DNA from: Nocardioides limicola
GTDB taxonomy: Bacteria > Actinomycetota > Actinomycetes > Propionibacteriales > Nocardioidaceae
NCBI RefSeq assembly: GCF_016827675.1
Contig: NZ_JAERJA010000002.1
Location: forward strand, 598,843 to 662,842
Reading direction: 5' to 3'
Length of the DNA stretch: 64,000 nucleotides
Shown: positions 35,991 to 44,926 of the stretch, piece by piece
Layout: every line of letters starts with the position of its first letter
Position numbering within the stretch: position 1 is the stretch's first letter
The notes under the pieces: generated by a model
The model's database searches: none
What the model was told of the DNA's origin: nothing
What the model saw: only the letters and a program-made list of their open reading frames with translations
Translations under genes and position numbers: made by a program

Positions 35991-37156
35991 CGCGCCGACA
36001 CACCCGGGTGGGCCCGTTGGCCGCCACCGACGCCCGCGCCCCCCGCCTGGACGTCGACGCGCTCATCGACGACTCCGCCGTGGGCATCATCGTCTGCTGC
36101 GGCTCCGGGGGGGTCGGCAAGACCACCACGTCGGCCGCGGTGGCGCTGCGGGCCGCCGAGCGCGGCCGCCGCGTGGTGGTGGTGACCATCGACCCGGCCC
36201 GGCGGCTCGCGCAGGCGATGGGGATCGAGCGGCTCGACAACACTCCGCGCCCGGTGACCGGGCTCGACCTGAGCCGCGGGGGCGGCCTGGACGCCATGAT
36301 GCTCGACATGAAGAGCACCTTCGATGAGGTGGTGATCAGCCAGACCACCCCGGAGAAGGCCGCCCAGATCCTGGAGAACCCGTTCTACGTGGCGCTGTCC
36401 ACGTCGTTCGCGGGCACCCAGGAGTACATGGCGATGGAGAAGCTCGGCCAGATCCACCGGGCGGCCCGCAAAGACGGCAGCTACGACCTGATCGTGGTCG
36501 ACACGCCACCGTCGCGGTCGGCGCTGGACTTCCTGGACGCCCCCGAACGGCTCAGTTCGTTCCTCGACGGCCGGTTCATCCGGCTGCTGCTCACTCCGGC
36601 CAAGGGCCCGGCGCGGCTGATGAGCGCGGGCCTCGGGTTGATCACCAACGCCCTCACCAAGATCGTCGGCGCCCAGGTGCTGCGCGACATGCAGACCTTC
36701 GTGGCCGCGTTCGACACCCTCTTCGGCGGGTTCCGGCAGCGGGCCCAGCAGACCTACCGGCTGCTGCAGGCCGACGGGACGGCCTTCCTGGTGGTGGCGG
36801 CCCCGGAGCCCGATGCGTTGCGGGAGGCGGCGTACTTCACCGAACGCCTGGAGGCCGACCGGATGCCGTTGGCCGGGCTGGTGGTGAACCGGGCCAGCCA
36901 GCAGCCCGAGTCGACGATGTCGGCCGAGGAGGCGATGGCCGCTGCCGCCCGCCTGAACGGGGAGGCCTCGGTGACGGCGGCGTTGCTGCGCCTGCACAGC
37001 GACCGGGCCCGGATGGTCGCCTCCGAAGCGCGGTTGATCAGCCGCTTCGCGACCGGGCACCCGGACGTGCCGATGACGGTCGTCCCGGCCCTGCCCAGCG
37101 ACGTACACGACCTGGACGGCCTGCGTCAGGTCGGGGCGCTGCTGGCCAGCGGCTGA
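35987..37156 (+). CDS. ArsA/Get3-like ATPase, second subunit (Rv3680-like)
   Basis: A 389-residue partner ATPase. Walker A CCGSGGVGKTTTSAAVAL is at about residues 37–54, switch I TIDPARRLAQAMG and switch II VVDTPPSRSALDFLDAP follow. The helical region (FLDGRFIRLLLTPAKGP … QVLRDMQTFVAAFDTLFGGFRQRA) resembles the Get3 client-binding subdomain. Co-translated with the first subunit (ATGA). It ends 3 bp from the convergent whiB-like gene. Confidence 0.9.
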   Translation: MTRRHTRVGPLAATDARAPRLDVDALIDDSAVGIIVCCGSGGVGKTTTSAAVALRAAERGRRVVVVTIDPARRLAQAMGIERLDNTPRPVTGLDLSRGGGLDAMMLDMKSTFDEVVISQTTPEKAAQILENPFYVALSTSFAGTQEYMAMEKLGQIHRAARKDGSYDLIVVDTPPSRSALDFLDAPERLSSFLDGRFIRLLLTPAKGPARLMSAGLGLITNALTKIVGAQVLRDMQTFVAAFDTLFGGFRQRAQQTYRLLQADGTAFLVVAAPEPDALREAAYFTERLEADRMPLAGLVVNRASQQPESTMSAEEAMAAAARLNGEASVTAALLRLHSDRARMVASEARLISRFATGHPDVPMTVVPALPSDVHDLDGLRQVGALLASG

Positions 37157-37159
37157 GCG

Positions 37160-37453
37160 TCAGACAGCCTCGGAGAGTGGCGCCAGCGGCTGCTCGCCCC
37201 GGGCGGCCTCAAGCATCACCCGCCACGAGGTGTTGGGGTGGCGGCGCAGCAGGGCGCGGCGTTCCCGCTCGGTCATGCCGCCCCAGACGCCCCACTCGAT
37301 CCGGTTCTCCAGCGCCTCGGCCAGGCATTCGGTGCGGACCGGACAGGCGCCACACATCTTCTTGGCCTGGTTCTGTTCGGCGCCCCGTACGAACAGTTGG
37401 TCCGGCTCCGCCTGTCGGCAGGCAGCGGACGGCGCCCAGTCATCGACCCACAT
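37160..37453 (-). CDS. wblA: WhiB-family iron-sulfur regulator, WblA/WhiB4 type
   Basis: A 97-residue transcription factor. Four 4Fe-4S ligands are AAC, CGACP (two Cys) and TEC, and the beta-turn GVWGGMTERERRALLRRHP follows. The N-terminus MWVDDW and PDQLFVRGAEQNQAKKMC match the WblA/WhiB4 group, known for developmental control in Streptomyces and redox control in mycobacteria. ATG 37453 has GGGG six nt upstream; ATG 37465 is possible but lies too close to GGAGG. Its place next to the ArsA pair and PonA2 is conserved in both genera. Confidence 0.9.
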   Translation of the reverse strand: MWVDDWAPSAACRQAEPDQLFVRGAEQNQAKKMCGACPVRTECLAEALENRIEWGVWGGMTERERRALLRRHPNTSWRVMLEAARGEQPLAPLSEAV

Positions 37454-37686
37454 GATTGTCCCCATTTCCTCCGTGGGGGACGAGGAACCATTCAGGAGGC
37501 CCGTCGTCCCGGTTCAACCCCAGGTAAAGAACGTAAAGAATCCAGCCCCGCATACACAGACACGGAGTGCCCAAATGTGTATGGCCCGAAATGACTAGGC
37601 CGTTCCACCCATCGGCTGGCGGAGGGGGGTGCGCGGCCAACTGTTCCGCCGGTTCCGCGGAATCGGAGTCCCACCGGCCCCTCACG

Positions 37687-37692
37687 TACGCT
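37687..37692 (+). promoter_or_regulatory. −10 hexamer TACGCT before the PBP gene
   Basis: TACGCT ends 7 nt before the ATG at 37700, consistent with a leaderless message. GGGAG within the spacer could also act as a weak ribosome site. Confidence 0.45.
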
Positions 37693-37699
37693 GGGAGCC

Positions 37700-40066
37700 A
37701 TGGCACGCCCTGCTTCGGAACGTCTGACAGCTCCTCGGGTCCTCTCCCACCTTGCGGTGATGGGCCTGGTCTCCGTCGTGCTGGGCGTGATCGTCGCCGG
37801 ACTCGCCATCCCCTTCGCCGGGGTCGCCAGCCTGGGCGCCAAGACTGTCGCCCAGAGCATCGACGAGCTTCCTGAGGAACTGGAGGCACGCCCGCTGGCG
37901 CAGCGCTCGACGCTGCTGGACGCCGACGGCAACGTGCTGGCCACCCTGTACGACGAGAACCGCGTCACCGTTGCCCTGGACCAGATCTCGCCGCGGATGA
38001 TCGAGGCGATCGTCGCCATCGAGGACTACCGGTTCTTCCAGCACGGCGCGCTGGACCTCAAGGGCACCGTCCGTGCGCTGGTCACCAACCAAGCCAGCAA
38101 CAGTGTCGTCCAGGGCGGCTCGACGCTGACCCAGCAGATGGTGAAGCTGACCCTGATCACCCAGGCGGAGACCGACGAGGAGCGCAAGGCCGCCACCGAC
38201 GAGACGTATGCGCGGAAGCTGCGTGAGCTCCGGTACGCCATCGCGATCGAGGAGAAGTACTCCAAGGAGTGGATCCTGGAGCGCTACCTCAACATCGCCT
38301 ACTTCGGCGACGGCGCCTACGGCGTGCAGGCAGCGGCCCGCCACTTCTTCAACAAGAACGCGAAGCAGCTGAACCTGCGCGAGGCCGCGATGCTGGCCGG
38401 ACTGGTGCAGAGCCCGTCCGCCTACGACCCGACCCGGAACCCCGAGCGCGCCCGGGAGCGCCGCAACGTGGTGCTGGACCGGATGGCCCAGCTGAACGTG
38501 ATCGAGCGCGAGCAGGCCGATAAGGCCAAGTCCCGGCGGCTCGGACTGGACGTGCAGCAGACCCGCAACGGCTGCGTGAACTCCCGGGCGCCGTTCTTCT
38601 GCGACTACGTGGTCCGCTACCTGATGGAGGACCCGGCGCTGGGTGAGACCCGCGCGGAGCGCAAGGAACTGCTCTACACCGGCGGGCTGACCGTCCGGAC
38701 CACCCTGGACGTGAACTTCCAGGACGCGGCCGACGAGGCGGTCAGCCGGCATGTCTACCCGACCGACCAGGCGATCGGCGCGCTGGCGATGGTCGAGCCC
38801 GGCAGCGGGCATGTGAAGGCGGTCGCCCAGTCACGGCCGATGGGCACCGACCGGGCCGCGGGGCAGACGTTCCTGAACTACGTCGTGGACAAGAAGTACG
38901 GCGACGCGAACGGCTTCCAGGCCGGCTCCACGTTCAAGGCGTTCGTGCTGGCAGCCGCGATCAACCAGGGCATCCCGCTCAACACGAAGATCAACTCACC
39001 GCAGTCCATCTCGATCCGGGAGCGGGAGTTCACGGTCTGTGACGACCAGCCCTACGCCAGCAGCCAGGTGTGGTCGCCGAAGAACTCGACGGGTTCGGGC
39101 ACCTTCGACCTCTACCGGGGCACCACCCAGTCGGTGAACACCTTCTTCGCCCAGTTGACCCAGCGCACCGGCATCTGTGAGCCGTTCGAACTGGCCCAGG
39201 CGATGGGGATCACCCTCGACAACCCGGCCTCACAGATGGTCCCCTCGTTCGCGCTGGGCGTCACGGACGTGAGCCCGCTGCAGATGGCCGCCGCCTATGC
39301 GACCTTCGCGGCCCGCGGCAAACACTGCGAGACCCGTCCGGTGACCGCGATCGAGGACCTGTCCGGCAACACCCTGAAGACCTACGCCGACCAGTGCCGC
39401 CAGGTGCTGCCGAGCGCGGTCGCGGACGCGGTCAACGACGTGTTGAAGGGTGTCACCGCCCCGGGCGGCTTCGCCGGTCGGATCGCTCCGTCGGTCCCCT
39501 CCGCCGGCAAGACCGGCACCACGAACAGCGGCATGGCGGTCTGGTTCGTCGGCTACACGCCGCAGATCGCGGCCGCGTCGATGATCGCCGGGGCCAACGA
39601 GCAGGGGCACTGGCTGACCCTGGTCCGACAGACGGTCGGTGGCATCTATCGGGCCAGTGCCAGCGGCTCCGGCTTCGCCGGCCCGATCTGGGGCGACGCG
39701 ATGCGAGCGATCACCCCGTACCTGGACCCGGTGCCCTTCGAGACTCCGGCCCGTGGCGAGATCGCCGGGTTCCTGACCCCGGTGCCCAGCACGCACGGGA
39801 TGAGCATCGAGCGGGCCCAGCAGGTGCTGGAGGACGCCGGCTTCACCACCAGTGTCGGCAACGCCGTGCACTCCCCGGCCCCGAAGGACACGGTGGCCCG
39901 CACCAACCCCACCGGCGGCACCATGTTCGGCGCCGGCGACCTGATCGTGATCCACCCCTCGCTGGGTCCCGAGCCGAAGAAGAAGAAAAAGAAGAAGCAG
40001 CAGGACGACGACGACGACGATGATGACGATGACGGCCGCTCCCCGGGGCGTGGCCGGGATCGCTGA
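37700..40066 (+). CDS. Bifunctional penicillin-binding protein with PASTA domain (PonA2-like)
   Basis: A 788-residue class A PBP. A transmembrane helix (about 17–40) leads into the GT51 glycosyltransferase domain with catalytic Glu108 in EDYRFFQHGALD and GGSTLTQQMVK. The transpeptidase domain has Ser410-x-x-Lys413 (STFK), SVN at 478–480 and KTGTT from Lys604. One C-terminal PASTA domain (about 690–755) follows. The extreme tail is unusual: a Lys run followed by about a dozen Asp, then SPGRGRDR. It builds and cross-links peptidoglycan. Neighbourhood matches Rv3682 (PonA2). Confidence 0.95.
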   Translation: MARPASERLTAPRVLSHLAVMGLVSVVLGVIVAGLAIPFAGVASLGAKTVAQSIDELPEELEARPLAQRSTLLDADGNVLATLYDENRVTVALDQISPRMIEAIVAIEDYRFFQHGALDLKGTVRALVTNQASNSVVQGGSTLTQQMVKLTLITQAETDEERKAATDETYARKLRELRYAIAIEEKYSKEWILERYLNIAYFGDGAYGVQAAARHFFNKNAKQLNLREAAMLAGLVQSPSAYDPTRNPERARERRNVVLDRMAQLNVIEREQADKAKSRRLGLDVQQTRNGCVNSRAPFFCDYVVRYLMEDPALGETRAERKELLYTGGLTVRTTLDVNFQDAADEAVSRHVYPTDQAIGALAMVEPGSGHVKAVAQSRPMGTDRAAGQTFLNYVVDKKYGDANGFQAGSTFKAFVLAAAINQGIPLNTKINSPQSISIREREFTVCDDQPYASSQVWSPKNSTGSGTFDLYRGTTQSVNTFFAQLTQRTGICEPFELAQAMGITLDNPASQMVPSFALGVTDVSPLQMAAAYATFAARGKHCETRPVTAIEDLSGNTLKTYADQCRQVLPSAVADAVNDVLKGVTAPGGFAGRIAPSVPSAGKTGTTNSGMAVWFVGYTPQIAAASMIAGANEQGHWLTLVRQTVGGIYRASASGSGFAGPIWGDAMRAITPYLDPVPFETPARGEIAGFLTPVPSTHGMSIERAQQVLEDAGFTTSVGNAVHSPAPKDTVARTNPTGGTMFGAGDLIVIHPSLGPEPKKKKKKKQQDDDDDDDDDDGRSPGRGRDR

Positions 40067-40072
40067 GTCTGC

Positions 40073-40531
40073 TCAGCCCAGTTGACGGCGCACTTCGGCG
40101 GCCACCACGCCGCCGTCCGCGCGTCCCTTCACCTGGGGCTGGACGAGGCCCATCACCTTGCCCATCGCCTTCATCCCCTCGCCGGCGGCGCCGGCCTGCT
40201 CGACGGCAGCGGTGACCAGGGCAGCGATCTCGGCCTCGGTCAACTGGACGGGCAGGTAGTCGGCGATGACGGCGGCCTCGGCCTGCTCCTTCTCGGCCAG
40301 TTCGCTGCGACCGGCGTCGGTGTAGGCGGTGGCCGCCTCGCGACGCTTCTTCCCCTCCGAGGAGAGCACCCCGATGACATCGTCGTCGCTGAGTTCGCGC
40401 GCGGCCTTGCCGGCCACCTCGGCGTTGGTGATCGCGGTGAGGACCATCCGCAGCGTGGACGACCGGAGCTCGTCGCGGGCCTTGATGGCGGTGGTGAGAT
40501 CGGCGCGGAGACGGTCCTTGAGAGCACTCAT
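40073..40531 (-). CDS. GatB/YqeY domain protein
   Basis: A 152-residue YqeY-family protein: MSALKDRLRADLTTAIKARDELRSSTLRMVLTAI is the characteristic N-terminal helix pair, and YLPVQLTEAEIAALV and GKVMGLVQPQVKGRADGGVV complete the domain shared with GatB. Thought to be linked to tRNA-dependent amidation or tRNA handling; not proven. ATG 40531 is chosen because CACAAT lies 7 nt upstream on the minus strand; ATG 40540 is an alternative. Confidence 0.9.
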   Translation of the reverse strand: MSALKDRLRADLTTAIKARDELRSSTLRMVLTAITNAEVAGKAARELSDDDVIGVLSSEGKKRREAATAYTDAGRSELAEKEQAEAAVIADYLPVQLTEAEIAALVTAAVEQAGAAGEGMKAMGKVMGLVQPQVKGRADGGVVAAEVRRQLG

Positions 40532-40557
40532 GCGGACCATTGTGGCAGCCTTGCGGG

Positions 40558-41481
40558 GTGAGCTTCATCCGGATTGCCGGCCGCGCCGCTGCCTACGGCA
40601 CCGTCCTCGGCGCTGCCTGCACGGCGTACGCCGCCTGGGAGGCGCGGGCGTACACGCTGCGCACCCTCGACCTCGCGGTGCTGCCCCCGGGCCAGCGCCC
40701 GCTGCGGGTGCTGCACCTGTCCGACATCCACATGACCCCGGGGCAGCAGCGCAAGCAGGAGTGGCTGCGTGAACTGGCCGCGCTGAAGCCGGATCTGGTG
40801 GTGAACACCGGCGACAACCTGGCGCATCCGGACGCCGTGCCGGTGGTGGTCGACACGCTGGGGCCGCTGTTGGACGTGCCCGGGGTCTTCGTGTTCGGCT
40901 CCAACGACTACTACACGCCGGTGCTGCGCAACCCGCTGCGCTACCTGATGACCGATGACGGCCGGCGCAGCACCGATGTGCCGCAGTTGCCGTGGCCGGA
41001 CCTGCAGAAGGCCTTCGACGGCGCCGGCTGGGTGGACCTCACCAACCTGCGACGGACGGTGACGGTCGGCGACACCTCGCTGGCGTTCGCCGGGGTGGAC
41101 GACCCGCATCTGCGCTACGACGACCTGGCCGCGGTGCGCGGGCCGGCCGACCCCGCGGCCGACCTCAGGCTGGCGGTCACTCACGCGCCGTACCTGCGGG
41201 TGTTGGACCAGTTCGCCGCGGACGGGTACGACGCGATCCTGGCGGGCCACACCCATGGCGGTCAGGTGTGTGTCCCCTTCGTCGGGGCGCTGACCACCAA
41301 CTGCGACCTGGAGCCGGCCCGGGCCAAGGGCCTGCACCGCCACCCGGCCGCCTCCGCCCCGGGCGACCCCGGCTCATCCTGGCTGCACGTGTCGGCCGGT
41401 GTCGGCACCAGCCCGTTCACCCGTGTCCGCGTTGCCTGTCGTCCGGAGGCCACCCTGCTCACCCTCCTCCCCCACCCCTAA
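40558..41481 (+). CDS. Membrane-anchored metallophosphoesterase (Rv3683-like)
   Basis: A 307-residue calcineurin-like phosphoesterase. An N-terminal hydrophobic segment (about 8–25) likely anchors it. Metal ligands are in LHLSDIHM, NTGDNLAH, GSNDYY (in place of GNHD), THAPYL and GHTHGGQV. The GSND in the GNHE/D position is typical of the YkuE-like/Rv3683 group. Substrate unknown, perhaps lipid-linked phosphates. GTG 40558 starts 26 bp from the divergent yqeY start. A repeat array begins 12 bp after its stop. Confidence 0.87.
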   Translation: MSFIRIAGRAAAYGTVLGAACTAYAAWEARAYTLRTLDLAVLPPGQRPLRVLHLSDIHMTPGQQRKQEWLRELAALKPDLVVNTGDNLAHPDAVPVVVDTLGPLLDVPGVFVFGSNDYYTPVLRNPLRYLMTDDGRRSTDVPQLPWPDLQKAFDGAGWVDLTNLRRTVTVGDTSLAFAGVDDPHLRYDDLAAVRGPADPAADLRLAVTHAPYLRVLDQFAADGYDAILAGHTHGGQVCVPFVGALTTNCDLEPARAKGLHRHPAASAPGDPGSSWLHVSAGVGTSPFTRVRVACRPEATLLTLLPHP

Positions 41482-41492
41482 CCCCCCCCCGC

Positions 41493-41580
41493 CGAAGTGG
41501 GGTTTGTGGCCCGCCGAGGTGGGGTTCGTGGCCCGCCGAGGTGGGGTTCGTGGCCCGCCGAGGTGGGGTTTGTGGCCGGC
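41493..41580. repeat. 22-bp tandem repeat, four units
   Basis: Exactly four 22-bp units (41493–41514, 41515–41536, 41537–41558, 41559–41580): CGAGGT (CGAAGT in the first), GGGGTTTG or GGGGTTCG, then TGGCCCGC (TGGCCGGC in the last). Starts 12 bp after a stop codon. Same family as 10162–10227 and 15953–16018. Confidence 0.9.
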
Positions 41581-41678
41581 GCCACGGCCCGAATCCGAGA
41601 GACTCCCCCCGGATTCGGCCGCCCGTCAGGCCTCCGGTATGCTCGCTCTGCTTGTGAGGAGCGTCAGCGACTTGCAAT

Positions 41679-41755
<77 letters not shown>

Positions 41756-41758
41756 TGT

Positions 41759-41797
41759 GATGTCTCGCGACACCGTTGGCTGGTGTCGCGGGACATC
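41759..41797 (+). terminator. Terminator of tRNA-Pro
   Basis: A 16-bp stem (GATGTCTCGCGACACC with GGTGTCGCGGGACATC, one G·U) and a 7-nt loop, followed by GTTGCATTT. It also lies just beyond the 3' end of the convergent MarR-like gene and may serve both. Confidence 0.8.
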
Positions 41798-41816
41798 GTT
41801 GCATTTCAAGGCCTTC

Positions 41817-42314
41817 TCAGCCCGACAACCGGCCCGCGATCTCCTCTGTACGACGGTCCCGTTGCGCGCCCCAGTCGTCGAGGAGCTGGCCCAGCGTGTC
41901 TCGATTGAACTCGAACCATGCCTGCGTCTCCATCATCCGACGAGCTCCCGGCGTACCCACCCCGAGGAGCCGCACCGCGCCGTCGACGGTGTCGATCAAC
42001 TGATCGAGCATCTGGAACCGACTGCGCAGGATCGTCCCCCACAGGTCGTCGTCGTTGACTCTGAACTGATCAGCACGGGTGCCGGGCACACTCTCCCTGA
42101 AGATCAGCCGACCCTCGACGAGTTGACGCACCGCCCCGGAGATGGAGGCGGCACTGACCCCGAGACCTTCAGCGAGGTCCTTCGCCGAGTAGGTCTCAGC
42201 GTCATCGATGAGGATGAAGGCGAACACCCGAGCCGGCATCCGTTGCAGGCCAACGGTCTCCAACGCGGCGGCGAACCGCTCGACCGCCTGCCGGACCGCA
42301 TCAGGATTCGCCAT
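41817..42314 (-). CDS. GbsR/MarR-family regulator of the adjacent ABC exporter
   Basis: A 165-residue winged-helix regulator: ARVFAFILIDDAETYSAKDLAEGLGVSAASISGAVRQLVEGRLIFRE is the helix-turn-helix and wing, and the C-terminal helices (FNRDTLGQLLDDWGAQRDRR) form the dimer interface. Divergent from an ABC exporter, which it likely represses. TACCCT lies 6 nt before the ATG (leaderless), and a 13-bp palindrome between the genes (42336–42348) is the probable operator. Confidence 0.87.
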   Translation of the reverse strand: MANPDAVRQAVERFAAALETVGLQRMPARVFAFILIDDAETYSAKDLAEGLGVSAASISGAVRQLVEGRLIFRESVPGTRADQFRVNDDDLWGTILRSRFQMLDQLIDTVDGAVRLLGVGTPGARRMMETQAWFEFNRDTLGQLLDDWGAQRDRRTEEIAGRLSG

Positions 42315-42335
42315 GGCGGAAGGGTAACGTTAATT

Positions 42336-42348
42336 AGATTCAGAATCT
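42336..42348. promoter_or_regulatory. Palindromic operator between regulator and ABC exporter
   Basis: AGATTCAGAATCT is a perfect palindrome around a central A. It overlaps the −35-like TTCAGA (42339–42344), which is 17 nt from the TACCTT −10 (42362–42367) of the ABC genes. The region is locally AT-rich, unlike its surroundings. Confidence 0.65.
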
Positions 42349-42374
42349 ACTGAAAGTCGTGTACCTTCATGGCC

Positions 42375-43280
42375 ATGACGAACACAGCCATCGAACTGGT
42401 CGACGTGGTGAAGACCTTCGGGCCGGTGCGCGCCCTGGACCGATTCAACCTGCATGTGGAGACCGGCGAGGTGCACGGCTTCCTCGGCCCCAACGGGGCC
42501 GGCAAGTCCACCGCCATCCGAGTTCTCCTGGGGCTGCTCCGCCACGACAGCGGCACCGCCCGGCTGCTCGGCGGTGACCCCTGGGCGCACGCCGCGGAGC
42601 TGCACCGCCGGATCGCCTACGTGCCCGGCGACGTGATGCTGTGGCCGGGTCTGACCGGCGGCGAGATCATCGACCTGCTCGGACGGATGCGTGGCGGTCT
42701 CAACGAGACCAGGCGGGCCGAGCTCATCGAGCGCTTCGAGCTCGACCCTCGCAAGAAGGCGCGCACCTACTCCAAGGGCAACCGGCAGAAGGTCGCCCTG
42801 GTCGCCGCGCTCTCCTCGGACGCCGAGCTGTTCCTGCTCGATGAGCCGACCTCCGGGCTGGACCCGCTGATGGAGGCCACCTTCCAGGAGTGCGTCCACG
42901 AGATGACCTCTCGCGGCGCGACCGTGCTGCTGTCCAGTCACATCCTGGCCGAGGTCGAGGCGCTGTGCGATCGGGTGAGCATCATCCGCGAGGGCCACAA
43001 TGTGCAGACCGGCAGCCTGACCGAGATGCGCGAACTCTCCCGAACCACGGTGACCGCCAAGACGTCGGGGCCGATCCCCGACCTGTCGCAGATCCCCGGC
43101 GTACACGCCCCCGAGGTGCACGACCACCGGGTCACCTTCGACGTCGACGCCGAGCACCTGCACGCGGCCATTGCGGCCCTGTCCGCGGCCGGCCTGACGT
43201 CGCTCAGCGCACACCCGCCCACCTTGGAAGAACTCTTCATGCGCCAGTACGGCGAGATCCCCGGCCAGGAGTCGGCGTGA
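42375..43280 (+). CDS. ABC exporter ATP-binding protein (antibiotic/polyketide exporter type)
   Basis: A 301-residue ATPase: Walker [11 protein letters not shown]-loop region [21 protein letters not shown], signature [15 protein letters not shown] (in place of LSGGQ) and Walker [17 protein letters not shown]. The C-terminal DUF4162-like extension is present ([18 protein letters not shown]). Start ATG 42375 is preferred because TACCTT lies 7 nt upstream and no ribosome site is visible; ATG 42369 is an alternative. It probably works with the following permease to expel a lipophilic drug. Confidence 0.93.
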   Translation: MTNTAIELVDVVKTFGPVRALDRFNLHVETGEVHGFLGPNGAGKSTAIRVLLGLLRHDSGTARLLGGDPWAHAAELHRRIAYVPGDVMLWPGLTGGEIIDLLGRMRGGLNETRRAELIERFELDPRKKARTYSKGNRQKVALVAALSSDAELFLLDEPTSGLDPLMEATFQECVHEMTSRGATVLLSSHILAEVEALCDRVSIIREGHNVQTGSLTEMRELSRTTVTAKTSGPIPDLSQIPGVHAPEVHDHRVTFDVDAEHLHAAIAALSAAGLTSLSAHPPTLEELFMRQYGEIPGQESA

Positions 43281-44863
43281 AGCACTACACAGGCACCGGA
43301 CACCTGGTCCGGCTGATCCTGCGACGCGACAGGCTCATTCTGCCCGCCTGGATCCTGGGCAACGCAACGATGGCACTGTTCAGCGCAAACGCAGTGATCG
43401 ACTTCTACAGCGACGACCGGCAGATTGCTCTCTACTCGCGGATGATGGGCGACAACATCACCAACCTGATCATGGCTGGCCGCGAGGCCGGGCTTGACAC
43501 CATCGGGGGCATCGCGGTCAACGAGGTCAGTTTCATGGCCGGCATCCTGATCAGCCTGATGGTGCTGTTCACCGTCGTCCGGCACACCCGCTCTGACGAG
43601 GAGGCGGGGCGCACCGAACTGGTCCGCTCCACAGTGGTCGGAAGGCACGCACCGGTGCTGGCCGCGCTCACGGTGGCGATCCTCGCCTCGGTCATGACCG
43701 GGGCGCTGATCGCGGGGGCCTTCATCGTCGCCGGAGTGGAGGCGGGCGGCTCGCTCGCCTTCGGGGCGAGCTTGGCTGGGCTCGGCGTGGTCTTCGCCTC
43801 CAGCGCTGCCGTTGCCGCGCAGGTCTCGGTGACCGGCAGAGGGGCCCTCGGCATCGGCGGCGCGGTCATCGCGATCACCTTCGCGATCCGAGGTATAGCC
43901 GCGATCCGAGACAGCCCTGCCGTCTGGCTCTCCCCCTTCGGCTGGGCGCAGGCGGTCGAGTCCTTCGGTGAGCGTCGCTGGTGGGTTCTCCTGGTGCTGG
44001 TCACCGGCGCTGCGCTGGGCTTCCTGCTGACCGCGGCACTCGGCTCACGTCGCGACGTCGGCGGGGGTCTGCTGGAGCCCAAACTCGGCCGGCCACGCGC
44101 TTCCGGCCTGCTGTCCACGGACACCGGCTTCGTCTGGCGCACCCAGCGCGGACTCATCTTCGGGTGGGGTGCCTTGTTGTTGCTTCTGGCCGCCCTCTAC
44201 GGCTCGATCGTCACCCAGGTGCCCGAGATGCTGGAGCAGAACCCCGAGGCGGCGGCCATGTTCGGGGACGGCGCGGCCGGGGAGGCGCTGATCGACTTCT
44301 TCGTGGCCTACATCAGTCGCTTCCAGGCCAGTCTCTTGGCTGCTTTCACGGTGATGTCGGTGTTGCGCCTGCGGACCGAGGAACAATCCGGTCGGGCCGA
44401 GGCCCATTTGGCCACCGCAGTCCCCCGCTGGCGGTGGGCAAGTGCCAACCTGCTGGTCAGCGGCCTGGCCACGGTTGTCCTGCTGACCCTGGTCGCACTC
44501 ACGTTCGGCGGTGTCTACGCACTGATGGACGGCAACTCGAACCACCTGTGGCTGGGACTGTCCGGCGCCTTGGTCCAACTGCCCGCCATCGCCGTAGTGG
44601 CGTCGGGTGCCTTCGCTATTTGGGGCTGGACCAGCACCGCCTGGGGATGGCTGGTGTTCGCCTGTGCGCTGGTCCAGACGATGCTCAGCGACCTACTCCG
44701 GTTCCCGGACTGGCTGTCCGCGCTGTCGCCGTTCTGGCACACCCCGGCCGTGCCTGCGGAGAGCGCCGAGGCCTGGCCCCTGGTGATTCTGTCCCTGGTC
44801 GCCGCGGCGCTGCTCGCACTGGGCTTCCTGGGGCTGAGGCGCCGAGACATCGTCACCACGTGA
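43277..44863 (+). CDS. ABC exporter permease (polyketide-antibiotic exporter type)
   Basis: A 528-residue membrane protein with about 12 helices arranged as two repeats of six, as in TnrB3-like exporters of polyketide and ionophore antibiotics. The periplasmic/cytoplasmic loops contain [27 protein letters not shown] and [29 protein letters not shown], the duplicated signature EExGRxExxxATxVxRxxW of this family. GTG start overlaps the ATPase stop. A strong hairpin follows. Confidence 0.9.
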   Translation: MKHYTGTGHLVRLILRRDRLILPAWILGNATMALFSANAVIDFYSDDRQIALYSRMMGDNITNLIMAGREAGLDTIGGIAVNEVSFMAGILISLMVLFTVVRHTRSDEEAGRTELVRSTVVGRHAPVLAALTVAILASVMTGALIAGAFIVAGVEAGGSLAFGASLAGLGVVFASSAAVAAQVSVTGRGALGIGGAVIAITFAIRGIAAIRDSPAVWLSPFGWAQAVESFGERRWWVLLVLVTGAALGFLLTAALGSRRDVGGGLLEPKLGRPRASGLLSTDTGFVWRTQRGLIFGWGALLLLLAALYGSIVTQVPEMLEQNPEAAAMFGDGAAGEALIDFFVAYISRFQASLLAAFTVMSVLRLRTEEQSGRAEAHLATAVPRWRWASANLLVSGLATVVLLTLVALTFGGVYALMDGNSNHLWLGLSGALVQLPAIAVVASGAFAIWGWTSTAWGWLVFACALVQTMLSDLLRFPDWLSALSPFWHTPAVPAESAEAWPLVILSLVAAALLALGFLGLRRRDIVTT

Positions 44864-44868
44864 TCCCC

Positions 44869-44900
44869 GGCGCGGCGGCGACCGCGGCGACCGCCGCGCC
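44869..44900 (+). terminator. Terminator after the ABC exporter operon
   Basis: A perfect 10-bp GC stem (GGCGCGGCGG with CCGCCGCGCC) and a 12-nt loop, 6 bp after the permease stop. Confidence 0.7.
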
Positions 44901-44926
44901 GTGCCCGGGCATGGCAAACTAGGTCC

